From assembly GCA_003427395.1 (NCBI GenBank), contig BFEA01000009.1:7232092-7255139 (forward strand): DNA of 23,048 nt. Reading direction: 5' to 3'. The notes under the pieces are model-generated. The model did not search any database, was not told where the DNA came from, and saw nothing but the letters and a program-made list of their open reading frames with translations. The translations under genes and the position numbers were made by a program. How positions within the stretch are numbered: position 1 is the stretch's first letter; each line of letters begins with the position of its first letter. Below are positions 9,994 to 17,914 of this stretch, piece after piece. Source of the stretch: Chara braunii. Its lineage: Eukaryota; Streptophyta; Charophyceae; Charales; Characeae.

Positions 9994-10431
9994 ATGGTGT
10001 TCTTCTTTTTTTTCGGAGGTGTGTCGCCGGAGGTGCGACGTGTGGTTCAACGTGCGGTCGCCACGTGTCTGCGCTGCGGCGGCCCGGCCTCTCTTGTGGA
10101 ATACGACAACGTTCTGCGCGTTTTCTTCGTCCCTGTTTGGCGCTGGTCCGCCAAAAATAACGCACTTGTTTGTGACAATTGCTCCTTCTTTATGATGGCA
10201 GATCCACGACTGTTATCGGATGAGATGCGGGAGGAGTTGAGGAGGAGGAGGAGGAGGAGTGAGGGAAGGATGGACGGTGGAGGACGTCTTCCTGATGACG
10301 TGGACCTATCGGAGGCCGAAGGGGTGCCGCCAGCGATCGCGGGTAACGTGCGCTGCAGATCGTGCGGCTCAGAGCTCTTGTCAGGATTCCGCTTCTGTCC
10401 ATACTGCGGGGCCTCGGCGTCGTCGAGGTAG
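9994..10431 (+). CDS. Small plant double zinc-ribbon protein (zinc-ribbon_15-like)
   Basis: An intact, intronless gene for 145 residues. The N terminus is hydrophobic (MVFFFFFGGVSPEV). Residues 25-63 form a first zinc ribbon with C25xxC28 and C60xxC63. Between them is LVEYDNVLRVFFVPVWRW, which is the hallmark of a conserved, little-studied family of small plant proteins. Residues 121-138 form a second ribbon with C121xxC124 and C135xxC138, within the motif FRFCPYCG. All eight cysteines are present. The linker contains six consecutive Arg (83-88), encoded by an AGG/GAG repeat, followed by a Gly/Asp-rich loop that is probably lineage-specific. I chose ATG 9994 because family similarity starts there. 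The frame stays open upstream only through the GA array. Molecular function is unknown. Zinc binding and a structural or protein-contact role are inferred from the ribbons. No linked partner gene is visible. Confidence 0.85.
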   Translation: MVFFFFFGGVSPEVRRVVQRAVATCLRCGGPASLVEYDNVLRVFFVPVWRWSAKNNALVCDNCSFFMMADPRLLSDEMREELRRRRRRSEGRMDGGGRLPDDVDLSEAEGVPPAIAGNVRCRSCGSELLSGFRFCPYCGASASSR

Positions 10432-10438
10432 AATCGAG

Positions 10439-10539
10439 AAGAAGTACGAAGAAGAAGAAGAAGAAGAAGAAAGGAGCAGGTGGCTATGGCGTCCACCTCC
10501 TTGATATAGACAACGACGTTGAAGAAGACGAGAGTAGAA

Positions 10540-10583
<44 letters not shown>

Positions 10584-10609
10584 AGAAGAAGAAGAAGAAG
10601 AAGAAGAAT
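10439..10609. repeat. Trinucleotide arrays (GAA)n, (GAC)n, (GAA)n
   Basis: Right after the stop codon lies a GAA array (10439-10471). Further on, a (GAC)n array of about 43 bases (10540-10582) passes directly into (GAA)n (10582-10609). Open frames across these arrays only encode homopolymers. If transcribed, the arrays lie in the 3' UTR or downstream flank of the zinc-ribbon gene. Confidence 0.9.
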
Positions 10610-10665
10610 TGTGATAAACAGAGACCTACAACTGTTTTTTCGTATTGTGGCTATGACATCCACCT

Positions 10666-10702
10666 CTGTGGACGTAATTACGGTCAGGTGCATCCACGCT
10701 GT
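10666..10702 (+). repeat. Dispersed 37-bp repeat, copy 1
   Basis: This copy has the palindrome CGTAATTACG in its centre and GTGGA...TCCAC as an outer short inverted repeat. The same sequence occurs at 10799-10835 on this strand and in inverted, shortened form at 12288-12317. Confidence 0.8.
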
Positions 10703-10784
10703 TGGTACAAGTTGCCTAATCATCCGCGGCATGCGCTAAGTTTAGAGGGACGTTGCTCGTCGCCGTACGCCTTCTCCTCAGAGC

Positions 10785-10835
10785 CAGGTGCATCCACGCT
10801 GTGGACGTAATTACGGTCAGGTGCATCCACGCTGT
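10785..10835 (+). repeat. Dispersed 37-bp repeat, copy 2 plus a half copy
   Basis: A full copy (10799-10835) is preceded by an overlapping half copy starting at 10785 (CAGGTGCATCCACGCTGTGG). The half copy and the full copy share the terminal CTGTGG, as in a head-to-tail array formed by repeated copying of the same unit. Confidence 0.8.
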
Positions 10836-10938
10836 AGGTAGCGCTCTTGGCACTCCTCAGAGGCCTTCTCCCCGAATCCGCCTTCCGGCCCCACCTACGG
10901 TCCAACCATTGAGCAAGAAGAAGAAAAAGAAAGAATAA

Positions 10939-10997
10939 GTAGAATAATAATAATAATAATCATAATCATAATCATAATACTAATAATAATACAGTAT

Positions 10998-11035
<38 letters not shown>
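10939..11035. repeat. (TAA)n array with an interrupted centre
   Basis: TAA/ATA repeats run across this block, broken by four CATAAT-type hexamers and by ACAGTATTAT near 10991. It is AT-rich and probably easily unwound. No gene is present. Confidence 0.95.
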
Positions 11036-11387
11036 GAGCGACAAACAGTGGCCAATACTGGCTTCCCTACAAGCAACGCAAGTTTTCCATACAAATCTTA
11101 GCGATGCGCGCGTTTGAAGACGACGATGACGAAGAAAAAGGGGAGAAGAAATTGATCGAAGCGAGAGGCCAATCGTCGCTACGTGTCTATGCATCAACAA
11201 AGTAGAGTGACAAACAGCACAGACCCCGGCGCGCGTTTCGCCTGGCTGCCCATCAGGACTTATCAAGGGTCTCTACCTCTCTCCCGCATCCAACGTAGCA
11301 ATGCCATTCCACCTAGAGAAAAGAGGGCCGTCTCGCCCATATATGCCTCACACAGTCACCACCTCCCCACTCCAGTGGCCCGTGTCA

Positions 11388-11458
11388 AGAAGAAGAAGAA
11401 GAAGAAGAAGAAGAAGAAGAAGAAGAGAGTGATAGGGAACGAAGGAGGAGAAGAAGGA
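11388..11458. repeat. Duplicated block, copy A: (GAA)n plus unique tail
   Basis: A GAA array is followed by GTGATAGGGAACGAAGGA (11429-11446) and a GGA-rich tail. The same order of array, unique 18-mer and GGA-rich tail recurs at 11580-11655, 195 bases on. The segment between the two copies carries a tRNA-like sequence. Confidence 0.8.
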
Positions 11459-11483
11459 GAATGCATTGCATTTTTCGTCCATG

Positions 11484-11560
11484 ATCCGATCTCAAGAATC
11501 GAACAGGCGACCTCCCTCATAGGAATTTCACGCTCAACCTAACGGGTAAGCTAAGCTGAC
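11484..11560 (-). other. tRNA-like SINE head (A and B boxes)
   Basis: Read on the minus strand, TAGCTTACCCG (complement of 11543-11553) matches the Pol III A-box consensus at all but one position. TGTTCGATTC (complement of about 11496-11506) is a near-consensus B box about 48 bases downstream. A five-pair D-arm stem (GCTTA/TGAGC) can form, but a complete cloverleaf cannot. This is typical of the 5' part of a tRNA-derived plant SINE. I do not see a clear tail. Confidence 0.5.
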
Positions 11561-11579
11561 TGGGGGGAAAGTTAAGCCC

Positions 11580-11700
11580 CAAGAAGAAGAAGAAGAAGAA
11601 GAAGAAGAAGAAGAAGAATAGTAGTGATAGGGAACGAAGGAAGAGGAGGAGGAGGAGGAGGAGGAGGAGGAGGAGGAGGAGGAGCGGAGAGGAGAGGAGA
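11580..11700. repeat. Duplicated block, copy B, with long (GGA)n
   Basis: A GAA array leads into the same 18-mer as copy A (11624-11641). A longer GGA array follows and ends in GAGGA repeats. The purine-only strand is long enough to form a triplex in principle. Confidence 0.85.
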
Positions 11701-11934
11701 GGAGGCTAAGGCGTCGACGGCGAGAGGGACCGGTGAACGAGAAGAGGATGAGAGGAGGAAGAAGAAGAGGAAAGGCTAGTAATGAAGTGAAGAAGAAGAT
11801 GGCTATGGTGATGACAAGCAGGAGCGTGGAGAGACGTGCACAGATGCATTGCTTCTTGACAGCAGCAGCGCGGCCGATGGATACGTGCTTTTCATGCCGA
11901 TGCGCGAACGAGGTGGTGGTAAGGTGTGCGTGTG

Positions 11935-11954
11935 NNNNNNNNNNNNNNNNNNNN
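11935..11954. other. Assembly gap of 20 N
   Basis: The gap sits at the left edge of a GT array, with GTGTG on both sides. The true array length is therefore unknown, and the round number of N suggests a placeholder. Confidence 0.95.

Positions 11955-12045
<91 letters not shown>
11955..12045. repeat. Compound (GT)n(GA)n microsatellite
   Basis: A GT array next to the gap passes directly into about 60 bases of uninterrupted GA repeat. It resembles in design the array at 9722-9814. Confidence 0.97.
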
Positions 12046-12048
<3 letters not shown>

Positions 12049-12287
12049 TAAGTATAGATGGATGGATGGATGTATACCGTTGTATTTTTAGAATATTACC
12101 CAATTCCTTTGTGTGACCATATTCACCGTATTTATTGCATATCCCGATCCCTATCGTTGTCCTCACCCGTATTCCTGAAAGAGTAGCAGTCCTGAATCGC
12201 TCTCATACACTGTGCGGAGCTCCTCAGGGAAGACTCACACTAGTAGGACTTTCCTGGATGTATATGATCGCTTTTCCGACCCGGCAC

Positions 12288-12317
12288 GGATGCACCTGAC
12301 CGCAATTACGTCCACAG
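12288..12317 (-). repeat. Dispersed 37-bp repeat, inverted partial copy
   Basis: The complement matches the copies at 10.67 and 10.80 kb from CTGTGGACGTAATT through GGTCAGGTGCATCC with one substitution, which breaks the central CGTAATTACG palindrome. It lies about 1.5 kb away in the opposite orientation. Confidence 0.75.
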
Positions 12318-12414
12318 AGAAGTGGAAAAAGTTCGAGTACTTGTTTTATCCCTGTTCCTATGCTATCCCGTATTTCCTTCTTATCTGCATCTTTTTGTGA
12401 TCTTTTCCCCGACT

Positions 12415-12525
12415 ATATCCAATTATCAAATCGTATCCATATCCTTATCCATAACATCCTTATCCATATCCATATCCTTATCCATATCCTTATATAGCTG
12501 TCATCCCCTTCCTATGTTTATCCTT
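12415..12525. repeat. Pyrimidine-rich hexamer repeats (TCCTTA/TCCATA)
   Basis: Degenerate tandem TCCTTATCC and TCCATATCC units occur here. The same hexamers dominate the larger satellite at 13000-13430, so both probably come from one family. Confidence 0.8.
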
Positions 12526-12863
12526 CTCCTTATCGTCATGTAGTGGCGCAGCTAATGCGTTAAATTGGGTGGGGGCAGTCGCCGCTCAACCTACATCCAC
12601 GTGGGCGGCCTTGTACGCAAGAGGTTCTGAACAGGGGGAGTTGTAAGGAAGAAGATTAAAAACGAATTTAAGTTTTTTTTGTTTTCCTTGTTTTTTTCGC
12701 TTTGGCGCTCTGATATTATGTGAAAAAATATATAAAATTCCCCCTTTTAAATCCTTTTTGAAAAAAAAAAAAAAAAAAAAAGAGGGAAGAGGAAAATTTG
12801 AATGGAGGAAAAAGAAAGAAAGCTAATCCGCTGAATTTCCAATTACCAATTGAACATACATGA

Positions 12864-12937
12864 CAAGGTGTAGCGCAGTATGGTAGCGCATCTGTTTTCG
12901 GTACAGAGGGTCGCAGGTTCGAATCCTGTCACCTTGA
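12864..12937 (+). tRNA. Mitochondrial-type tRNA-Pro body with UCG (Arg) anticodon
   Basis: A complete cloverleaf forms. The acceptor arm CAAGGTG/CACCTTG has seven Watson-Crick pairs and the discriminator is A. The D stem is GCGC/GCGC, the anticodon stem TCTGT/ACAGA, and the T arm GCAGG/CCTGT with loop TTCGAAT. The body resembles plant mitochondrial trnP(UGG), whose anticodon loop is TTTGGGT. Here the loop is TTTCGGT, so bases 34-36 (12898-12900) read UCG, which decodes the Arg codon CGA. A single G-to-C change at position 35 explains it. A- and B-box sequences are intact and TTTT follows at 12955-12958. No other mitochondrial sequence is recognised around it. It may be a nuclear copy of mitochondrial DNA, perhaps transcribable. 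Charging identity is unknown. Confidence 0.8.
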
Positions 12938-12949
12938 GACAAGATCAGA

Positions 12950-13430
12950 GAAAATTTTGACATTCAGTCATGATGAAAATCAATCAACCATTATTCACCT
13001 CATGTTACTATTTATAAGTCTATTAAGTCACAATTAACTTCTGCGTTCTCTATTTTTTAAGTCTATTAAGTCACAAAAATTAACTTCTGCGATCTCTATT
13101 TTTTCATAGCCTTGTCCTTATCCTATCCTTTACAGGGCGATTCAACAATCAGATCTTATCCTTTCCTTATCCATATCCATATCCATAAGCCACAATTAAC
13201 TTCTACTTTCTAGACTTATCCTTATCCATATCCATATCCATATCCATAAGCCACAACTAACTTCTACTTTCTATATTTTTCATATCCTTATCCTTATCCT
13301 ATCCTTCACGGGACAATCCAGTAATCATATCTTATCCATATCCATATCCATATCCATTTCCATATCCATATCCTTGTCCTCATCCTTGTACCTGTCGTCC
13401 CTTATCCTTATTTTTATCCTTATCTGTGTA
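12950..13430. repeat. Composite satellite: 44-bp units and TCCATA hexamers
   Basis: A roughly 44-bp unit containing AAGTCTATTAAGTCACA and TTAACTTCTGC...CTCTATTTTTT occurs twice near 13015-13105. Related units (TAAGCCACAAYTAACTTCTACTTTCT) recur near 13187 and 13246. These are separated by TCCATA/TCCTTA hexamer arrays, and a segment ending in ...TTCACGGGACAATCCA is echoed near 13130 and 13308. This is higher-order repetition of several units. No gene is present. Confidence 0.8.
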
Positions 13431-13520
13431 TTTGTGTCTGTCTTATCCATGCCTCTGACCAGGAGCAATTGTTAGTTGTTTTTTTCCTCTTTTTTTTTTT
13501 TCCCCCTCGATCATGTGGAC

Positions 13521-13583
13521 GGATAACTCTCGATTTATGCGTGTCATCCTTTGGGCAGGGGCCATGCTAATCTTCAGTCTGTG
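13521..13583 (-). pseudogene. U6 snRNA-derived fragment
   Basis: On the minus strand this reads GAAGATTAGCATGGCCCCTG, then CCCAAAGGATGACACGC and ATAAATCGAGAG. It keeps the AGC triad, the internal stem-loop region and the 3' conserved segment of U6. The region of the ACAGAGA box is disturbed (ACAGACTGA), and the 5' third is lost. T-rich DNA on its left (13479-13502) would be an A-rich tail on the minus strand, which suits retroposition. Confidence 0.82.
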
Positions 13584-13611
13584 TACATTGGAGCACGCAG
13601 ATTTGTTCTGT

Positions 13612-13930
13612 GGATAGACTGATTGATACGATGATTGGTGGATATATAGATTGATTGATTGGTCGTTCGATTCATGGTTTGGATGGTTAATTGGTTAATC
13701 GCTTCGTTTTGATTGCTGATCACTTGGTTGCTCGACTGCTTGCTTGATTGCTTGATTGCTTGATTGCTTGATTGCTTGCCTTCTTGGTTGATTGCTTGCT
13801 TGCTTGCTTGATTGGTTGATTGATTGGTTGATTGGTTGATTGATTGGCTCTGCCCAGACTAGTTGATTGATATGATTTTTCGACCTGATTCGCGCTAACG
13901 TACTGATTGACGGATTGATTGCCGGACCGG
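13612..13930. repeat. Degenerate TTGATTGC/GATTGATTGG array
   Basis: Octamer-like units such as TTGCTTGA and GATTGGTT follow each other for about 250 bases. A minus-strand open frame rich in Asn, Gln, Ser and Lys is a by-product of the repeat, not a gene. Confidence 0.8.
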
Positions 13931-14149
13931 CTAACGGACTTCATGACGGACGGATGGATTAACAGTTCGAGAGCTTGAACGAACGATGTGACCGGTCGCC
14001 CATTCTAGTGCTGTTCTGACTCTTGTCACAGAAATGCGAGACATGGCGATTATGTAGTGGAACGATGCCGTATTTCAGGTATCTGGACTGAGAGGTGGGC
14101 CAGATGCATTCCGCCTGATCGAAGTCTCTTCATCTCCAAGAAGACGTCG

Positions 14150-14430
14150 ACATAGTGGACATGGAACACGTGTCTGTAGAGTTTTTTTTTTTTTGTTTTT
14201 TTTTGTTTTTGGTCAACGTGTTTTCCAGGCGCCATCTACTTTTTGTCACTCAATGAACTTGAATGAAGTTGTTTTGTTGAAAAATAAAAATAAAAATGTC
14301 ACTCAAAACATGTGTTGCCTATACCCCCTGACCCAATCCGAGCACACGTCTCCATCTGTAGAGACCTTTCACTTGTGACACGTGTCCGTAGATGCATTTG
14401 ATATTGTGCACGTTGGACACGTGTCTATGT
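14150..14430. repeat. Cluster of ACACGTGTC (G-box) palindromes
   Basis: The palindrome ACACGTGT or its variants occurs at 14166, 14344 (altered), 14377 and 14416. Most copies are followed by Y(R)TAG or TCTATG, and the flanks are partly shared (ATAGTGGACATGGAACACG versus ATTGTGCACGTTGGACACG). CACGTG is the core of plant G-box/ABRE elements. No gene is visible downstream, so the cluster may simply be a decayed tandem repeat. Confidence 0.5.
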
Positions 14431-14637
14431 GTCTTTCGTCATGGCCTTCTGTCTCTCAGATTTACTGACAGAAGAGTGTCTCCTCAATCAATCAAACATC
14501 TAATGGCATCAATGTAGAAGTAGAGAAAAGGAGAGGTCGTGTGTGTGGTTGTCCTTGTCTGGTGGTGACTTTGTTGCTTGTTTTGTTGATGTCAACGACT
14601 GAAGAGGAAAAGGCAGGTGAAAACGATGGTCTCTGAG

Positions 14638-14796
14638 TCCATCCGCACATCAGGACCCCTTCTTAGTGAACTTGGCCGTATTGATGGCCAGATTCATTTA
14701 AGAGAAGAAGCGAATACGGCCATGCGCACATTGGGACCCCTTTGAGTGAACCCGGCGATATTGATGGTCAGACTCATTTAGAAGAAGATGCCAATG
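14638..14796. repeat. Diverged tandem duplication, about 79 bp
   Basis: Two adjacent units share GCACATYRGGACCCCTT, AGTGAAC, TATTGATGG and CAGAYTCATTTA in the same order. They begin at about 14639 and 14718. Neither unit has a recognisable coding function. Confidence 0.7.
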
Positions 14797-14959
14797 CGAG
14801 TTCGGTCTGAAAACTGTGAAAGCCAGTTTGAGAATGATCTACTTTCATCCCTCAACTGGAGGCCGGATTTTCTTTTTCAGGAAATCTGAGGACGGATGTG
14901 CCTATCAATGGACGGAGGAAAATGAACTGACAGACGGATGGATGAGTGAATGAACTGAC

Positions 14960-15182
14960 GGACAGATGTATGTATGTATGTATGGATAGATGCATGTATG
15001 TATGCATGCATGCATGTATGTATGTATGCATGCATGTATGTATGTATGTATGTATGTATGTATGTATGTATGTATGTATGTATGTATGTATGTATGTATG
15101 TATGGATAGATTCACCTACCAGACGATGGATGAATGGATGGATGGATGGATGGATGGATGGATGGACGGATGGATGGATGTA
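14960..15182. repeat. (TATG)n and (GGAT)n tetranucleotide arrays
   Basis: A TATG array with several GCATGCATG interruptions (about 14966-15103) is followed, after a short unique segment, by a GGAT array (about 15126-15180). Open frames on both strands across this block encode repeats only. Confidence 0.95.
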
Positions 15183-15584
15183 TAAGTGAATGCTGGAGAT
15201 TGAATTGGATGGAGTACATGGGAGTGGTAGAAGGGCAGCAATCACCACCAGCAGGAGTGGTTGACGTGGTCGATATTTATGCTGTTCCACAGAGGTAATG
15301 ATGGTGGTGCACGTTGTGAAAGTTTTGCGTATGCATGCATGTACGTACGTGTGTATCTATGCATGCATGCAGTTTACGTGTGTACCATAGCAAATATTCT
15401 TCTTGAATTTGGCTATGTGGAATGAAGAATCTTGCATTCTTATTGAATATATTTTGAGTGAACGATCATCTCCTAGAAGAGCTGCTAAAATAATTGCTTT
15501 CCCTTGATCCGACAAAGATATCTGTTATAATTTCTTACGAGACAAACTGGTTGCTGACGTACTCGTTGAAACTGTTTCCATATA
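15183..15584. other. Intergenic DNA with GCATGCATG clusters
   Basis: I see no gene. Short ATGCATGCAT and ACGTACGT palindromes lie at about 15330-15372, just left of a larger TG array. Confidence 0.45.
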
Positions 15585-15596
15585 GATGCATGCATG

Positions 15597-15669
<73 letters not shown>
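15585..15669. repeat. (TG)n microsatellite with TGCATGCATG edge
   Basis: About 70 bases of uninterrupted TG follow ATGCATGCATG. Alternating purine-pyrimidine DNA of this length can adopt Z-form. Confidence 0.97.
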
Positions 15670-15671
<2 letters not shown>

Positions 15672-15825
15672 TGATAGGGAGCACTTCGTTGTTTGTTCAG
15701 TTCGTTATTCCGTTTCACCCATGGTTGTACTGTGCCTGAAGTCACATTCTTGACGTTGTTCTAATACTTGTGCTGTCTTGTCTTCTATCACACTCCTTCG
15801 CTCCCCTCTCCTCCCTCTTTTTCCC

Positions 15826-15876
15826 TCCTCTCCTCTCCCCTCCCCTCCCCTCCCCTCCCCTCCCCTCCCCTCCCCC
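15826..15876. repeat. (TCCCC)n pentanucleotide array
   Basis: At least seven TCCCC units run in tandem, giving regularly spaced GGGG on the minus strand, which could form a G-quadruplex. Confidence 0.95.
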
Positions 15877-16133
15877 TCTGACAGGTCCATTGGAAATAGT
15901 TCAATCTTCAAAGAGATCCCTGTTCTCTCCTGTCCAACATGGTCTTCAGTTTTCCTAGGTCAAGGCGACGAGTGTTGCGGACTTCAACGATCTGGTGATG
16001 AATGGCGGCCACCTGCTTCCTACAATTTGCAGCAAGTTTTCGGCCACCTGTAACCACTGTGCTGAGCCTTTTCAGTACCCACACAAAATTATACGATATG
16101 GTTGCCTCAACATGGATATGCTCCCCCCTGCCT

Positions 16134-16172
16134 GTTTGTCATCCCTGCGTATCAGGGCCTGCTAATCTTCCT
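16134..16172 (-). pseudogene. Short U6 snRNA-derived fragment
   Basis: On the minus strand this reads GAAGATTAGCA, then GGCCCTG, a short insertion, and CGCAGGGATGACA. The blocks are in U6 order with near-correct spacing. A two-base deletion after the AGC triad and a small insertion in the stem-loop disrupt it. It is shorter and weaker than the other copies, and was found because it repeats their shared core. Confidence 0.6.
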
Positions 16173-16440
16173 GCCTGCAACCGTCTGCCACTGCATGTCA
16201 GTGCCCGCCACTGCTTGCATCTGGATGTCGGTGCCTGCCTGACTGCTGCTATGGCCATTGGTGAGCTTGTCGTCCTTCCTTCCTGCCTGCTTCACTTGCA
16301 TCCCACTTGCCTGCCATACTGATCTGCATGCCTGTTTCCCTGCCTGGGTGCCTGCCTGCCGCTGCCTACCTGCTGTTACTGTGCCAATCCGCAAGCTTGC
16401 TGTCCTGGCGTACCGCCTGCAACTCTGACTTGCATCCTGC
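16173..16440. repeat. TGCCTGC-rich degenerate region
   Basis: CTGCCTGCC and CCACTGC motifs recur irregularly and grade into the CCTG array. The open frames here are rich in Cys, Leu, Pro and Ala because of the repeat, and do not represent a protein. Confidence 0.6.
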
Positions 16441-16473
16441 CTGCCTGCAGCACTGCTTTGCCTTGCCTTGCCT

Positions 16474-16536
<63 letters not shown>

Positions 16537-16792
16537 CTTCCGTGCTTGGGTGCCTGAAAATGCCTGCCTGCTACTCTGCCTACAGGAGAGCTGTCTGCAA
16601 CACTGCTTGCTACTTGCCTACAGGAGAGCTGCGTGCAGCACTGCTTTACCTTGCCTGCCTGCCTGCTTTCTTGCCTGCCTGGCTGCCTGTTTGCCTGCCT
16701 GCCTTGCTGCCTGCCTGGCTGCCTGCTTGCCTGCTTGCCTGCCTTGCTGCCTGCCTGGCTGCCTGCTTGCCTGCCTGCCTCCCTGGGTGCGT
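16441..16792. repeat. (CCTG)n array and its longer-period derivatives
   Basis: A pure CCTG array (about 16479-16536) is flanked by higher-order units, including a duplicated segment with CTACAGGAGAGCTG (near 16577 and 16617) and GCCTTGCTGCCTGCCTGGCT (near 16699 and 16741). All three frames are open in places. Large CCTG arrays are known to be unstable. Confidence 0.9.
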
Positions 16793-16923
16793 AATCTCGG
16801 CATCATATCGGTTACATTGCTGCTAAGCATGAGGTGATTGGGCCGATCGGCACACGCAGAAGGAGAAAAACATTTCGCTGAGCATGTTGACCTAGCGGTG
16901 AGCTTCAAGAACTACACTACGGT

Positions 16924-17205
16924 ATGCTGTGCTGCAGTGGCCTGCCTGCAGAAAGCAAAGGAGAAGTTCTGCTCAAGTCCCTGATCACAAGCCCCATGAA
17001 AGTTGAAACGCTGGCCAAGCGAGGGACCGGGAGCCTGGATTGCACTGCTCACATCTTGTGTAGCTTGGTCACGAGAGCGACGCGGAAGGTCTGGTCGAAG
17101 GAACCTAGCACTGCAAGCCCCTCCTTGTCGGGACTCCTGAAATCGCAATGTCCGTTTCCGCAGATTCGTTGCCGAGCGTTTCGTTGTTTTTGCGATTTTC
17201 ATTGA
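16924..17205 (+). CDS. Doubtful 93-codon open frame
   Basis: The frame has an ATG start and encodes a Ser/Lys/Arg-rich peptide with several Cys and no motif I recognise. The opposite strand is also open over almost the same span (16912-17202, 96 codons). At most one is real and perhaps neither. The block is the longest non-repetitive, GC-balanced stretch between the CCTG array and the poly-T tract, which is the only reason for listing it. Confidence 0.15.
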   Translation: MLCCSGLPAESKGEVLLKSLITSPMKVETLAKRGTGSLDCTAHILCSLVTRATRKVWSKEPSTASPSLSGLLKSQCPFPQIRCRAFRCFCDFH

Positions 17206-17313
17206 CCGGAGTAGGCCGTGAGTGTCGATGAGCAGTTATCTCGTTCGGCAGGAGAGGTGTTGTCGCGGATCACCGTGAATGAAGGTTTGATCATTCATTC
17301 ATTCATTGGCAGG

Positions 17314-17342
17314 ATTTTTTTTTTTTTTTTTTTTTTTTTTTN

Positions 17343-17373
<31 letters not shown>
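17314..17373. repeat. Poly-T tract with one unresolved base
   Basis: About 60 T are interrupted by one N at 17342. A CATT tetramer run (17291-17307) lies just before it. The sequence to its right could be a minus-strand retrocopy with a poly-A tail, but I do not recognise its content. Confidence 0.9.
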
Positions 17374-17377
<4 letters not shown>

Positions 17378-17589
17378 ATGGTTAGATTACGAACGTTTAG
17401 CCCCATATTGGAGGTAAGAAATTCCGGACAAATCCAGGCCGGCCAGAATATGTCCGGAGATTGGAGGAGGACGATTGCAGGCGTAGCGTTGGGCGATCCC
17501 CAAACACAGAGCAGTCGATCGAAAAGCGAGGCCAACAAAGCGCAGCAATAATTTTTGATAACGCAAATACACAATCAGGGAAACAGACA

Positions 17590-17830
17590 GTACAAAAGTC
17601 AGAAAAATAGTTAGAAAAAAAAAGTAGTTTGAAAAAAAAAAAAAAAAGTTAGGAAAAAAAGAAACTAGGGAAAAGAAAAGTTAGGAAAAGGTTTTTGTAA
17701 AAAAAAAAAAAAAAGAAAACGTTTTGTGTCAATTAAGAGCACACAAAACATTGCAGAACTTTGTAGCATTTATACAAAATACGAAAAACAAACTGTAAAA
17801 ATTAATAAAATACTAAAAAAATACAAACAT
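17590..17830. repeat. A-rich region with GTTAGGAAAA repeats
   Basis: The motif AAGTTAGGAAAA or close forms (GTTAGAAAAAAA, GTTTGAAAAAAA) occurs five or six times between A runs of 10-17 bases. No gene is present. Confidence 0.7.
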
Positions 17831-17914
17831 TGCTCCCTATGCTCTCGATTTTCTTTGTCCACTGCCGGTCGGTCCTGTGCCTTGCTGCTCTTCTAAGTCC
17901 CGTGCCCCACTGCT

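Noticed and set aside
11534-12166. A 210-codon minus-strand open frame
   Set aside because: It consists of Ser, Leu/Ser and Thr/His runs from the GGA, GA and GT arrays and passes through the N gap.
13100-13430. CRISPR-like array
   Set aside because: The repeats are short, variable and adjacent, with no unique spacers of constant length. This is a plant-type satellite.
14852-15290. His/Thr/Ile-rich open frames on both strands
   Set aside because: These are translations of the TATG and GGAT arrays.
16307-16837. Cys/Leu/Pro/Ala-rich open frames of up to 176 codons
   Set aside because: They are encoded by the CCTG array. The neighbouring frames are equally open and the composition follows the repeat.
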